Below, piece by piece: positions 15,763 to 24,394 of a stretch of DNA of 64,000 nt. This DNA comes from Betaproteobacteria bacterium. GTDB lineage: Bacteria > Bdellovibrionota_B > Oligoflexia > Silvanigrellales > Silvanigrellaceae. Position numbers and translations under genes: made by a program. The notes beneath the pieces were generated by a model that was given only the letters and a program-made list of their open reading frames with translations, did not search any database and was not told where the DNA came from. The number at the start of each line of letters is the position of its first letter. Positions within the stretch are counted from its first letter, which is position 1. The DNA is taken from NCBI GenBank assembly GCA_016868315.1, contig VGHE01000001.1, positions 62,001 through 126,000 on the forward strand. The letters run 5' to 3'.

Positions 15763-16661
15763 TGCCGCATCTCCTCCGGGTTTTTCATTTGGTGTCGTAG
15801 GAATTTGCTCAGCTCTTGTGTCTTGCGATCCGGGAGCTCGGTTGCAGGTAAGATAAGATGAACGTCGTTGTGGAGTTCTCTTTTGGAAGCAAGGCGAATC
15901 GACTTATCCTTCAAAGCTTTAGATATGCTGTGTAATGGAAGCGCCGCGTAGAGATGCAATTGGCGGACAGCCGAGAGCATCGCGGTATGTGAATTCACAG
16001 CCACTGCGATTTCGGGTGGAGATTTACGCGACCAAAGTGAGTGAGTTTTTAGAAATTGATTAAGGAGGCGATCCTGGGTACGAAAACCTGCAAATCGGGG
16101 ATTTGGGTTCTTTTCGAGATCTAGATTCTGTGCCGAAGTCACCACATGAATCGTTTCAGATAAAAGCTTGTATGAGCGGATTCCTTCATGTTCAGGAGCG
16201 CGGCTACTCACACCAAGGTTGAGTTGTCCCTGCGCGACACCAGTTATGATTTCGTTTTCGGATAAGAAGCGGATGTCCATCGTGACTGATGGATGGTTTT
16301 CCACAAATTTCAGTAATGCAGGAGCAAGGAGATGTGTTCCAAGTTCTGAAAAGCATCCGAACGCCACGGCACCACTTAATTTGTTTTGAGCGTCTTTGAT
16401 GTCTGTGATGGTGGAAAGCAGTGTTTCAAAGGCGGGGGTAATGTTGCGCCTGAGTTCACGGCCAACGGCTGTGAGTGTTAAGCCGCGGCTCTGCCTAACG
16501 AACAGCTGAGCTCCGAGGCTGACCTCGAGGTTGCGCAGTTTCCGGGTGAGCGCTGGTTGGGAGAGATTGAGTCGGCGCGCCGCGCGGGAAATATTCAGCT
16601 CTTCCGCCAAAAGCAGAAAGGGTTGAATGAGCTCAATGGGCATTTGATTTTGAGCTGTCAC
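15759..16661 (-). CDS. LysR-type transcriptional regulator
   Basis: A 300-residue LysR regulator. The N-terminal winged helix-turn-helix (about 13-65) has the family pattern FLLLAEELNISRAARRLNLS, then QPALTRKLRNLE and GLTLTAVGREL. The C-terminal part is a periplasmic-binding-protein-like effector domain. Unusually for this family it is not divergent from its target; it is the first gene of the run LysR-GNAT-3D-hydrolase-SIS-DedA and overlaps the GNAT gene by 4 bases, so it would control its own operon. A hairpin lies 14 bases upstream of its start. The effector is unknown; a wall-derived sugar or peptide is a guess from context. Confidence 0.88.
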   Translation of the reverse strand: MTAQNQMPIELIQPFLLLAEELNISRAARRLNLSQPALTRKLRNLEVSLGAQLFVRQSRGLTLTAVGRELRRNITPAFETLLSTITDIKDAQNKLSGAVAFGCFSELGTHLLAPALLKFVENHPSVTMDIRFLSENEIITGVAQGQLNLGVSSRAPEHEGIRSYKLLSETIHVVTSAQNLDLEKNPNPRFAGFRTQDRLLNQFLKTHSLWSRKSPPEIAVAVNSHTAMLSAVRQLHLYAALPLHSISKALKDKSIRLASKRELHNDVHLILPATELPDRKTQELSKFLRHQMKNPEEMRQ

Positions 16662-16674
16662 TCGGTTCGAACTC

Positions 16675-16699
16675 CCGGGTTTTATTCAGAGTAACCCGG
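16675..16699. promoter_or_regulatory. Inverted repeat upstream of the LysR gene
   Basis: CCGGGTT (16675-16681) and AACCCGG (16693-16699) pair perfectly around an 11-base spacer, 14 bases before the LysR start. T-N11-A geometry is present, so it may be an autoregulatory LysR site; it could also be a terminator for the upstream VWA gene. Confidence 0.4.
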
Positions 16700-16771
16700 A
16701 AATTCATGGAACGGAAGTTATTTACCCCTGTTTTGTGGCTCTCAGATGGTGTGTAGGCGTTGAGGGTGCTG

Positions 16772-17647
16772 TTACTTTTCCAGCAGACTCGTCATTGCGG
16801 CAGATAATCCAGCGGCATCGTCGCTCTGCACGACTTTCTCATTCGCATTGCCCACAACCTTGCGTAGACATTCAATCGTACTCAGACGGCGTGCACCCTC
16901 ACTCAGAGTGCATTGGTCAGAGGTGTTGCCAAGAAGAATTCCAAAAATTCTTTTTGGAAATTCAGCATTCAATTCGCTGATTGCATCAAGCAATCTTGTG
17001 GGAGAGTCTTTCGCTGCGCCGTCTGAGAAGAAGAGGCTCGTCTCAACTTCGAGCTTCTTCGTGGCACGGAGCCGGCGGAGCTCAGAGAGCGACTCACTGA
17101 TACCCTCGGCATAGTTTGTTGTTTCGAGTTGGCCTGGGAAAGTGCAGACTCCTGGCCGCAATTTCTGATCGATGCTGCTCCTGGATTCCTTGAGAACATC
17201 TGGAAGGCTACCAACGGCAGCGCTCCCGTTGCTAAAGGTGACGACTGTCAACCGAACGAATTCACCTTTGGTCAGTTTGGCTTTAAGCCCGTCGATGAGG
17301 TCGAGCAGAGCATCCATGCGTTTGCACTCGGGATCGCTCCCAGAACCCATAACGGTGCTCATGTTGGGGTCGACCCAAAGTGAGCCTGACTTGTCCATGA
17401 TGACATGAAGGTCGAGAGACTTGCCCGAGCTAAAAAACTCCGGGCTCGCTTTTGATTTCGGTTGCGGGGCAGCATTCTCACCCTTTGCTCCGCCGCTACC
17501 GCCGGTGGTCGATTCGGGGGCTGCTTTGGCGTTCGTTTTTTTGGGGGCTGGATCGCCAGCTGAGCCGTAGTCGGCTGTCGAGCAGGAGACCGCAATCTGA
17601 GTGCCCAACATTGCAGTCAAGAGCCAGATACTCGATTTAGATTTCAT
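16772..17647 (-). CDS. VWA-domain lipoprotein
   Basis: A 291-residue protein starting at the ATG at 17647, which has GGAGG at the right distance; the frame runs further upstream but without a start signal. The signal ends at a likely lipidated Cys22, followed by a Gly/Ala/Ser/Pro/Lys-rich linker to about residue 70. The von Willebrand factor A domain begins with LHVIMDKSGSL, a complete MIDAS (Asp85, Ser87, Ser89), so metal binding and protein contact are likely. Cys pairs in the domain may form disulfides. Such lipoproteins are usually surface or periplasmic adhesins or scaffolds. A second VWA lipoprotein is at 31272-32471. Confidence 0.82.
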   Translation of the reverse strand: MKSKSSIWLLTAMLGTQIAVSCSTADYGSAGDPAPKKTNAKAAPESTTGGSGGAKGENAAPQPKSKASPEFFSSGKSLDLHVIMDKSGSLWVDPNMSTVMGSGSDPECKRMDALLDLIDGLKAKLTKGEFVRLTVVTFSNGSAAVGSLPDVLKESRSSIDQKLRPGVCTFPGQLETTNYAEGISESLSELRRLRATKKLEVETSLFFSDGAAKDSPTRLLDAISELNAEFPKRIFGILLGNTSDQCTLSEGARRLSTIECLRKVVGNANEKVVQSDDAAGLSAAMTSLLEK

Positions 17648-17898
17648 GCTCTTCCTCCGCCAGCCCTGCTGCAATGCGGTTCGGAGTGAATTCCGTCGTT
17701 CTTTAAATTTCCTTGGAACACACGGTTCTTTCTGAAGAAAAGTTTCTCTGTTTTCTGGATGGATTTCCACACTGTCGAAGCTCTTGACACTTATATTTAT
17801 ATTATTTTTTGCAATTCCGTGAGTTTGGGTTGGCATGATTGATGCTGCAAGCGTAGAGGCGGAAAACTCCGAACCAATGACAGCGTGCGAGGGTGGTC

Positions 17899-18660
17899 AT
17901 GAAATGGCCGGTATTAATTTTTAGCGTTGCTTGTTCTATGTTGGCTGCATGCACAGAGCAGGGCAAGACGCAAAGCGTTTCAGACCTCATGCTTGTGGAT
18001 GATGGCAACACTCCTGCGAAGTGTACGGTCAAAGATATCACCGACTGTACGACTTCGGCCGGTGGTCTGAGTTGTTTTAGTCGATGTGGTTTTCAGCCGA
18101 GCGATAAGTTCTGCGCAATGGAAGCACTCGACAAGTGTCTCGATTCCAAAGGCGGCAATGGCTGCTATGTAAAACATTGTAACGCGTCTGTTCATAGTGG
18201 TTTATTTGCCGCGCCTAAGGGTGAGGGGCTCGTGAAGTTACCCGCTCAGGGCTATGGCTACGAGACCTTCGATGTTGAGTGGATGCGCTACGGTAAACCC
18301 AGAACGGTTGCACGGGTGCAAGAGCTCGCCATTCGCGTTTACAACAAGACAGGCAAAAAGCTTTTTATTGGTGACCTGTCGAGTAGCAGTGGTGGTAATG
18401 GCGGACGCCATGCGGGTCATTATGAAGGTGTTGAGGTTGACATTGCGGTGATGGGCAACACCCCAGCCGTTCACTGCTACACCATTTATGAAGGGTGTTA
18501 TCTGCGCAGTGCTTCGGTTGTGCTCATCAACGAAATTATCAAGATGGGTGGCGCAACGGGTGTGCTCTTCAATGACCCTTCGGTTCGGGCCAAGTTTCCT
18601 GGGTTCGTTTCCTATGCCGGTGGCCATGACAATCATTATCATGTAAGCTGGCAGCGATGA
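17899..18660 (+). CDS. Lipoprotein with LAS-type zinc peptidase domain (MepA/M15-like murein endopeptidase)
   Basis: A 253-residue protein. The signal ends in the lipobox LAAC (Cys18). Residues about 42-95 hold eight Cys, suggesting a disulfide-rich small domain. The C-terminal domain shows the LAS zinc-peptidase pattern: His174-x-x-Gly-x-x-x-Asp181 in GRHAGHYEGVEVDIAV, and the second pair in GGHDNHYHVSW (His246, His248). MepA (M74) and M15 D,D-peptidases share this pattern and cut peptide cross-links in peptidoglycan. ATG at 17899 follows GAGGG and is preferred to a GTG two codons earlier. Its stop overlaps the start of the di-heme cytochrome gene (ATGA). Substrate is inferred from the family. 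Confidence 0.72.
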   Translation: MKWPVLIFSVACSMLAACTEQGKTQSVSDLMLVDDGNTPAKCTVKDITDCTTSAGGLSCFSRCGFQPSDKFCAMEALDKCLDSKGGNGCYVKHCNASVHSGLFAAPKGEGLVKLPAQGYGYETFDVEWMRYGKPRTVARVQELAIRVYNKTGKKLFIGDLSSSSGGNGGRHAGHYEGVEVDIAVMGNTPAVHCYTIYEGCYLRSASVVLINEIIKMGGATGVLFNDPSVRAKFPGFVSYAGGHDNHYHVSWQR

Positions 18661-20351
18661 AAAGAAAGAAATTTTTGGTGCTGAGCTTTGGCGTCAGCAC
18701 CCTTGCCCTCATTAGTTTTGCCGTAGCTGCTGAACCGTCCTGGGAGGAGAATGAACAGATCTCCTCCCAAGGTCGTGAAAATCCATTGTCACTCTCTTCA
18801 CAAGAATTGCAGCTATCAGCCGTGCGTGGCCGCGCACATGCATTAAATTATCCAGTTTCTATTACGGGCGAAGCCCTTCCGCTTGAGGCGGCTTTACGTT
18901 TTTTCGAGCCTGGTCAATCAAAAAATCTCATTGATTTGCTCCAAGGTTTTTTCAAAAGAGCAATTCGCATTGAGACGTTCTCCGATGTTGAGAACCTGGT
19001 AGGACTCATTGATTACCCCGAGGAAGAAGGCCGCGGTGTTTATCATGTTCCTTTTCCTGAGGGGAAAAAGCCATGGTACCGCATGGGAACAAGCATGATT
19101 GATGCTCCCGAAGGGCGCGCGTTGACGTTTAGTTGCGCGTCCTGCCATGCGGGAGATCTGTTTGGAAAGAAGGTGATTGGCCTGACCAACCGCTTTCCGC
19201 GTGCCAACGAGTTTTTTCTCAGCGGTCGCGCAGCGACTCGTTTTGTTGGGGCAGAGATGTTCCGTGCTGCGACTCAAAGCTCTCCCAATGAAACCGCAAT
19301 GTACCGCAGGCTTCGAGAAAACGCTCAGTTCATTGATGGTCGTATGCCGCTCGTTCGGGGACTCGACACTTCGCTGGCGCATGTTGCATTGAGCCTTGCT
19401 CGTCGGGCTCCCGATTCAATTGCCAGCAAAGATCCTCGCAGCCAAAGAAACCCACGCGATACCTGGTTGCGGCATCAGCCTGCAGACAGCAAGCCGGCTG
19501 TTTGGTGGAACGTAAAGTATAAGAACAAGTGGCTTCTTGATGGCTCGGTTGTGGCTGGCAATCCCATTTTCACGAATATTCTGTGGAACGAGATCGGTCG
19601 TGGAACGGAACTCACTGAGCTTTCGCACTGGTTGGTCAACAACAATGCGGTTGTGCGCGATCTGACTGCCATGGTTTTTTCTGCACAGGCGCCGGAGTTT
19701 CTTGATTTCTTTCCCGAGCAGCATTTCAGCCTCGAGAAGGTTACAAAAGGGCAACAGCTTTTTTCTGAAAATTGTGCTTTTTGCCACGGAAATTACATCA
19801 AAGGTTTTCAGCGTGCTGATACCTCTGGCATGAGCAAGCGAGAGCTTTTGAAAACCGTCCGCGTTGAATATCACACCAATACACCGGTGGTGAACGTGGG
19901 AACAGATTCTCTGCGGGCAGAGGGAATGATTTCTTTGGCGGAGCCTTTGAATCGTCTCGATATATCCAAACGCAATGGCATCTTGGTTAAAGTCCAGCGC
20001 GGTTACGTTCCACCCCCATTAGTGGGTATTTGGGCGCGCTGGCCTTATCTGCACAACAATTCTGTGCCTAATTTATGTGCTTTGTTGACCCCCGCTGCGC
20101 AACGGCCTGTGCGCTGGGATGTGGGCGAGGCACGCTCGAAATCATCCGACTTTGATGCAGCATGTAACGGTTATCCTCTGGGTGAAAAAGCCCCGAAGTC
20201 CTGGAAAGACAATCGATGGGGGCATTTCGACTCGCGTCGAGAGGGTTTGAGCAATCAAGGTCATGATGAAGGAATCATCATGCAAAATGGACGTGAGAAA
20301 TTCACGTCCGAAGAAAAATCAGCACTCATTCAATTTCTACAGACACTCTGA
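18657..20351 (+). CDS. Exported di-heme c-type cytochrome (RoxA/MauG-like superfamily)
   Basis: A 564-residue exported protein: signal peptide to about residue 25, then two heme c sites, CASCH at 160-164 and CAFCH at 373-377. After the second comes PPPLVGIWARWPYLHNNSVP, a segment characteristic of large di-heme cytochromes related to rubber oxygenase RoxA and to MauG/peroxidases. These enzymes use the two hemes for oxygen or peroxide chemistry, or just carry electrons. The substrate cannot be inferred. It overlaps the endopeptidase-like gene by 4 bases and ends 25 bases before a strong hairpin. Confidence 0.78.
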   Translation: MKRKKFLVLSFGVSTLALISFAVAAEPSWEENEQISSQGRENPLSLSSQELQLSAVRGRAHALNYPVSITGEALPLEAALRFFEPGQSKNLIDLLQGFFKRAIRIETFSDVENLVGLIDYPEEEGRGVYHVPFPEGKKPWYRMGTSMIDAPEGRALTFSCASCHAGDLFGKKVIGLTNRFPRANEFFLSGRAATRFVGAEMFRAATQSSPNETAMYRRLRENAQFIDGRMPLVRGLDTSLAHVALSLARRAPDSIASKDPRSQRNPRDTWLRHQPADSKPAVWWNVKYKNKWLLDGSVVAGNPIFTNILWNEIGRGTELTELSHWLVNNNAVVRDLTAMVFSAQAPEFLDFFPEQHFSLEKVTKGQQLFSENCAFCHGNYIKGFQRADTSGMSKRELLKTVRVEYHTNTPVVNVGTDSLRAEGMISLAEPLNRLDISKRNGILVKVQRGYVPPPLVGIWARWPYLHNNSVPNLCALLTPAAQRPVRWDVGEARSKSSDFDAACNGYPLGEKAPKSWKDNRWGHFDSRREGLSNQGHDEGIIMQNGREKFTSEEKSALIQFLQTL

Positions 20352-20375
20352 GAATAAGATAGAAGCTCTGAGAGC

Positions 20376-20408
20376 GGAAGAGTCACTCTATGCAGCAGTG
20401 ACTCTTCC
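20376..20408. terminator. Bidirectional terminator hairpin between convergent genes
   Basis: GGAAGAGTCACT (20376-20387) and AGTGACTCTTCC (20397-20408) form a perfect 12-bp stem around a 9-base loop in the 63-base gap between the di-heme cytochrome and the FAD oxidoreductase. T-runs are lacking, but length and position make termination likely. Confidence 0.6.
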
Positions 20409-20414
20409 CTTCAC

Positions 20415-22013
20415 CTAGAGCAATCCCGGTCCGTAATCAGCAGTGACAACCAGGCTTTCCTCGCGCACGCCATCTGCAAAGCAAATGCTATTGGCGGCTT
20501 CGCGGCCAGTGCACACCGAGCGTTCCATGAGAGCGGACGGGTAGTCAGTCTTCAGCCAATCACCGGCAAGAGTCAGGTTCTGAATGCCCATGCGTTGTGG
20601 CTCAGTTGAGGTCGGGCGAAGCAGACCTTGGCCACATTCGAACGAGGTGAAATTCTCATAGCTGCCAACACTGCTGGCGATGACATTTGCATCTGCCATG
20701 TCGGGCATAATCTCCAGAACGGTGTTGCGAAGATAAGGCCAGATTTCAGAGTCGGGCAGACCGACAAGTTCAGGAGTTGTGTACAGGTGGAATTCAATGA
20801 TTGAGCCGCCTGTTTTTTGAGCCCATGCGCGTGATTCATCTTCGAGAAGTTCAAACCGGGCAAGCAGGTTGATAGGCCGGTGTTGTGGAGTCTCGAGACA
20901 ATCGGGAATGGCATCTGAGGGCTGCTTATCAAACCACACGCGCAAGACTTTGTATGGTGGTGCGACCTTTAATGGCTGCATGCGGCTTTGCAGCTGCTTG
21001 AGCAGGAGGTTCGATTCCACATCATTGGCTGTTGAGTTAGCCAGAATTTTCTTTGTTGCTCCCACATCGGTGGCCAGAATTACATTATCGTACTGCTCTG
21101 ACTCATCGACCACTCCAACGGCTTTGCTGTCTGCAAAGACCAGCCCATGTACGGGGCGCGAGAGCTGAATTTTCGTTCCGAACTTCTTGAGTTTTTCTAC
21201 CCAAGGCTTGAGCAATGCGTTGTAGTGATCCGTAGTCGTGACTTCGCGGTTGAATGCTTTGGGTTGGCTCAGGAAATACAGGTGCATGTAAAGGCACATC
21301 TCGGCAGCACTGATTGTATTTGGGTCGTTCAGTGTGACCGATGCGGCTGGTTCCATGACAATGTCATAGAATTTTTTGTTTACTTTTCTTTGTTTTGCGA
21401 GGTCGGCAAAAGTGATGTTGTCGAGTTTTTCGTAGACGCTCTTATAATTGAAAAACAAAACCTCACGGATGGTGTTGAGTGTGCCCGTAGCATCGAGAAT
21501 GTTCATGTTGGGTGAGTTTTTGAGGATATTGAGCAGATTGAGCGGATACACGGGCGGCTCACTGCGGATGACTTCGTCTTGGTAGTCCTTGAACTTGAAC
21601 TCAACTTCGTTGAAAGCGCGGAAATTTCCGTTCACGCCAAGCCGATCGCGTATGTTCCTGAACACGTGGTAGTTATCGAACCACATGTGGAGTCCATGCT
21701 CGACCCAGAATGTTCCGGCAGCATTGGTTTCCTGGCGCACAGCGAGTTTTCCACCAACAATATCCATTGCGTCGCGAATAACGACTTTGTAGCCACGCTC
21801 AGAGAGTTCAAGAGCGGCAGAAAGCCCTGCCAAACCGGCGCCCACAATCAATACTGATTTTGAACCAGGATTGCGCAGCAGGCGCTGTGCTCGTGGGTTG
21901 CGCGGCGAGATAACCCGCGGAGGTTGGGGAAGTGCCTGGGCGCTTTGAGCATTCATGACCGAATAGCCCAGTGAACCGATACCGAAAGATTTCAGGAAAT
22001 CGCGGCGCTGCAT
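20415..22013 (-). CDS. Tat-exported FAD-dependent amine oxidase/phytoene desaturase-like oxidoreductase
   Basis: A 532-residue protein from the ATG at 22013, which has GGAG upstream; longer readings lack this. The N-terminus MQRRDFLKSFG contains the twin-arginine RRxFLK motif, so a folded flavoprotein is exported. The dinucleotide-binding motif GAGLAGLSAALELSERGY follows. The C-terminal FAD motif LAGDWLKTDYPSALMERS is typical of phytoene/carotene desaturases and amine oxidases. Members desaturate, dehydroxylate or oxidise lipophilic substrates. It lies directly downstream of the large unknown exported protein (22137-23609), separated by a hairpin. The substrate is unknown; a periplasmic location is unusual for a carotenoid enzyme. 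Confidence 0.82.
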   Translation of the reverse strand: MQRRDFLKSFGIGSLGYSVMNAQSAQALPQPPRVISPRNPRAQRLLRNPGSKSVLIVGAGLAGLSAALELSERGYKVVIRDAMDIVGGKLAVRQETNAAGTFWVEHGLHMWFDNYHVFRNIRDRLGVNGNFRAFNEVEFKFKDYQDEVIRSEPPVYPLNLLNILKNSPNMNILDATGTLNTIREVLFFNYKSVYEKLDNITFADLAKQRKVNKKFYDIVMEPAASVTLNDPNTISAAEMCLYMHLYFLSQPKAFNREVTTTDHYNALLKPWVEKLKKFGTKIQLSRPVHGLVFADSKAVGVVDESEQYDNVILATDVGATKKILANSTANDVESNLLLKQLQSRMQPLKVAPPYKVLRVWFDKQPSDAIPDCLETPQHRPINLLARFELLEDESRAWAQKTGGSIIEFHLYTTPELVGLPDSEIWPYLRNTVLEIMPDMADANVIASSVGSYENFTSFECGQGLLRPTSTEPQRMGIQNLTLAGDWLKTDYPSALMERSVCTGREAANSICFADGVREESLVVTADYGPGLL

Positions 22014-22053
22014 GTTTGCTTCTCCAGAGTAAAGAGATGGCTTTGAATCAATC

Positions 22054-22082
22054 GGCGGCGTTTTTGTTGAAAAAACACCGCC
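22054..22082. terminator. Intergenic hairpin, possible attenuator or terminator
   Basis: GGCGG (22054-22058) pairs with CCGCC (22078-22082) and GTTTTT (22060-22065) with AAAAAC (22071-22076), with one mismatch (C22059/A22077). On the minus strand it lies between the unknown exported protein and the FAD oxidoreductase, so it may shape how much read-through reaches the latter. The T-rich stretch is inside the stem. Confidence 0.45.
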
Positions 22083-22136
22083 CACGAAGGGGTAGGATGA
22101 ACTCTGGACTGAAGCAAGAAGAATTGTTTGGGCGTA

Positions 22137-23609
22137 TTACTCAATAATTTCAAATTGATGCTCGAGCGTTCCGGCGCCGGGGCCGCTGAGAATAAATTCA
22201 CCTTGCAATTCCAGAGTGGTTCCTGGAGCCACAGAGCCTTTGGCAAGGATTACACTCGATAGTTTTCCATTTTTCGCCCGTGGATCAAGAAAAACCTGTT
22301 TCCAAACCGTGGATACTCCCGAGCCTCGGTAGGCCAAAGGTGAAGCGCCGTCGGCGGTGACTTTCAGCACGACCGTGCGATTTTGCGTTCCCGTGTTTGT
22401 GACGCGGATGGGGTGACTGTACTGAACTGCCCAGTTGCCCCAGTTGGGCAGACGCCAGTGATTGAAATCTTCAAGGAACCAATGGAACTGAGCGGACATC
22501 CGCATGCAAGAGCGTTCGGCGAGGTTCTTATGCATCGGCCAGCCAGAAGGGCAGCTTGGAGTGCTGGCAGGAACCACGAGCTCGATGAGGTCATCGACAA
22601 TGGCTCGTGTGCGTTTGGGATTTGCATCGCGCGGGTCAGGTGCAATGTGTGACACCCAGGAATTTTGCTGCGTGGGCTCGTTGTGTTTGCTGAGAGCCCT
22701 TCCTGTGCATGGAGGTGAGAGTTCGGGATTGCAGGCACCTGAAGTGTGATTGTCACCCTGGGGCTCGGAGAGCCTGTAGGACACAGGGAGTGCGCCGAGA
22801 GGTGTGGTGTCGTCGATTTGAAAATCAGCACCTTTCAAGACCACTGCAGAGGTCTGTGAGATTCCTTTGTAGACAAGGCTCTCGTGCACGCCCCAGAGTT
22901 TTCTTTGGCTGTAGCCCAGTGCATTGAGCTGAGGCGATGGTTGTTTTCGGAAAACGATTTCATCGAGACTGACTGAGCCCTCGAGAACATCGAAATCAAC
23001 AACACCTGCAAAAAAATGACTCGGGTGAATCCATTTCGTGGAGACTTTATCGAGCATGATGCGTTCGCCTGGCATAATTGTAAGGCGCTGTGTTGTTTTG
23101 GGTGCGTTGAACATTTCGACGAATTCGAGTCCGCCTCGCTTGATGCTATTGGACTCAAGAGCGAGCCCAACAATGTCGATGATCGCGGTTTCCGCTCCGG
23201 GGTTGCTGAGCAGAATTCCAGAGCGAATCGCGAAGGGCATCATGTTGCGGTGCTCCCACCAGGCTCGGTATTGACCCTGACGCAGAGCTTCAATGCGAAA
23301 GAGGCTGGTGCGACACGTGTCGCGGCCGAAGGGGTGAGTTTCGTCGGCAAGGTCACAGACATGGTTACTTGCCCAAAGAAATTCTGGATTGTTCATGAAG
23401 ATAAGTGCACGCTCGGTTGTTCTGTCGGCACCGTTGGCACCGTTGGCACCGTTGGCAACGTAGGAAATTTGGGGCACAGTGAGTTCTGATTTGTGTGGCT
23501 GGGATGCGCTCAGCGTTGCTGATAATAAGCCTTGGACAGCAGCGAGCGCCAGAACAACGGAGCGCCCCAATTTCGAGAACGGCTTGGGAAGAATTGAAGT
23601 TGGTGACAC
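22137..23609 (-). CDS. Large secreted protein of unknown function
   Basis: A 490-residue protein starting with GTG at 23609 (AAAGGA upstream). A signal peptide of about 35 residues is followed by a short repeat-encoded segment NGANGANGA (about 53-61), probably a linker. The rest alternates beta-type strands: LLSNPGAETAIIDIVG and IRVTNTGTQNRTVVLKVTADG resemble Ig-like or jelly-roll strands. Several Cys are likely paired. The end RAKNGKLSSVILAKGSVAPGTTLELQGEFIL is also beta-rich. I recognise no family. It precedes the Tat FAD oxidoreductase on the same strand and is divergent from the ExoD-led operon 82 bases away. Confidence 0.7.
   Translation of the reverse strand: MSPTSILPKPFSKLGRSVVLALAAVQGLLSATLSASQPHKSELTVPQISYVANGANGANGADRTTERALIFMNNPEFLWASNHVCDLADETHPFGRDTCRTSLFRIEALRQGQYRAWWEHRNMMPFAIRSGILLSNPGAETAIIDIVGLALESNSIKRGGLEFVEMFNAPKTTQRLTIMPGERIMLDKVSTKWIHPSHFFAGVVDFDVLEGSVSLDEIVFRKQPSPQLNALGYSQRKLWGVHESLVYKGISQTSAVVLKGADFQIDDTTPLGALPVSYRLSEPQGDNHTSGACNPELSPPCTGRALSKHNEPTQQNSWVSHIAPDPRDANPKRTRAIVDDLIELVVPASTPSCPSGWPMHKNLAERSCMRMSAQFHWFLEDFNHWRLPNWGNWAVQYSHPIRVTNTGTQNRTVVLKVTADGASPLAYRGSGVSTVWKQVFLDPRAKNGKLSSVILAKGSVAPGTTLELQGEFILSGPGAGTLEHQFEIIE
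23427..23453. repeat. Three tandem copies of a 9-base unit
   Basis: GGCACCGTT is repeated three times exactly (23427-23453), followed by a degenerate copy GGCAACGTA (23454-23462). It encodes the Asn-Gly-Ala repeats just after the signal peptide of the unknown secreted protein. Copy-number change keeps the frame. Confidence 0.9.
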
Positions 23610-23691
23610 GAGGGCATTCCTTTCGTCCCAAAAATCTGCGAGACTTTATGTTTCGCCCGAGAGTTTATTCAAGAATAGCCAGGATGCAAAG

Positions 23692-24372
23692 ATGAACGCC
23701 ACCCTTGAAAGAATTCGTGCACTCCAGGTCATGATTGCCAAGGAATCGCCTCAACAAAAGGAACACCATACGTTTGGCGAGGTATTGGTCTTTCTCGAGC
23801 CCATTGAATTCGCATTGGCGGGTCTGCTGCTCTCAACCCCATTTTTGCAGCCTGTGCCACTGCTCGGTTTGAGTACTCCGTTTGGCGGCTTTTTAGCTTT
23901 GCTCGGTCTATTTCAAATTCTTGGACGCGGCCCTGCAGCGCTTCCGCGTAGAATCCGTGACCGTAAAATTCAAGCAGAGACCATCAAAAAAATATTGTTC
24001 TATTGTGAAAAGCTTTTACTCTCACTTGAAAAAATTCCTCACTGGGATATCGGAGGGCGTGGCAGGGCGCTTGCTCATCCACGCGTCCTCGGCTGGCACG
24101 TTTTCTTCATGGGAGTTCTGTTGGCATTGCCACTCCCTATACCTTTCAGCAATAGCATTCCAGCTTGGGGAATTGTGTTTTCGTGCTTGTCTGCAATCGA
24201 AACCAATGGATTGTTCATTCTGTTTTCCTATGCATTTTTGCTTGCAAACATTTTCTTTTTTGGGGCGCTTGTCTATGTTGCTCTCCAGATTGTGATGAGC
24301 GATGGTGCGAGGTACCTTCTCTCTGCACAGGGTATTGAGCAACTGATGCAGCTTTTGAAGAATATGTTCTGA
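23692..24372 (+). CDS. ExoD-family membrane protein
   Basis: A 226-residue protein from the ATG at 23692 with AGGA 7 bases upstream. It has a short soluble N-terminus, then the ExoD-type hydrophobic core: a FALAGLLLSTPFLQPVPLLG segment, a GGFLALLGLFQILGRG segment and four or so membrane spans in the second half. ExoD proteins affect exopolysaccharide synthesis and alkaline survival; their chemistry is not known. It heads an operon with a DUF2721 protein, a cardiolipin synthase-like enzyme and an EEP-type hydrolase, a set that points to envelope lipid or polymer handling. Confidence 0.78.
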   Translation: MNATLERIRALQVMIAKESPQQKEHHTFGEVLVFLEPIEFALAGLLLSTPFLQPVPLLGLSTPFGGFLALLGLFQILGRGPAALPRRIRDRKIQAETIKKILFYCEKLLLSLEKIPHWDIGGRGRALAHPRVLGWHVFFMGVLLALPLPIPFSNSIPAWGIVFSCLSAIETNGLFILFSYAFLLANIFFFGALVYVALQIVMSDGARYLLSAQGIEQLMQLLKNMF

Positions 24373-24394
24373 AGAGCCAATGGAGAATGTAACG

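Noticed and set aside
17784-17810. TTGACA followed by an AT-rich stretch as a promoter of the endopeptidase gene
   Set aside because: No -10 box at 16-18 bases; the AT-rich run only gives boxes at 8 or 13 bases. The region may hold promoters for either strand but none can be fixed by eye.
17648-17836. Upstream extension of the VWA lipoprotein
   Set aside because: The ATG at 17647 has a perfect GGAGG and the signal peptide begins there.
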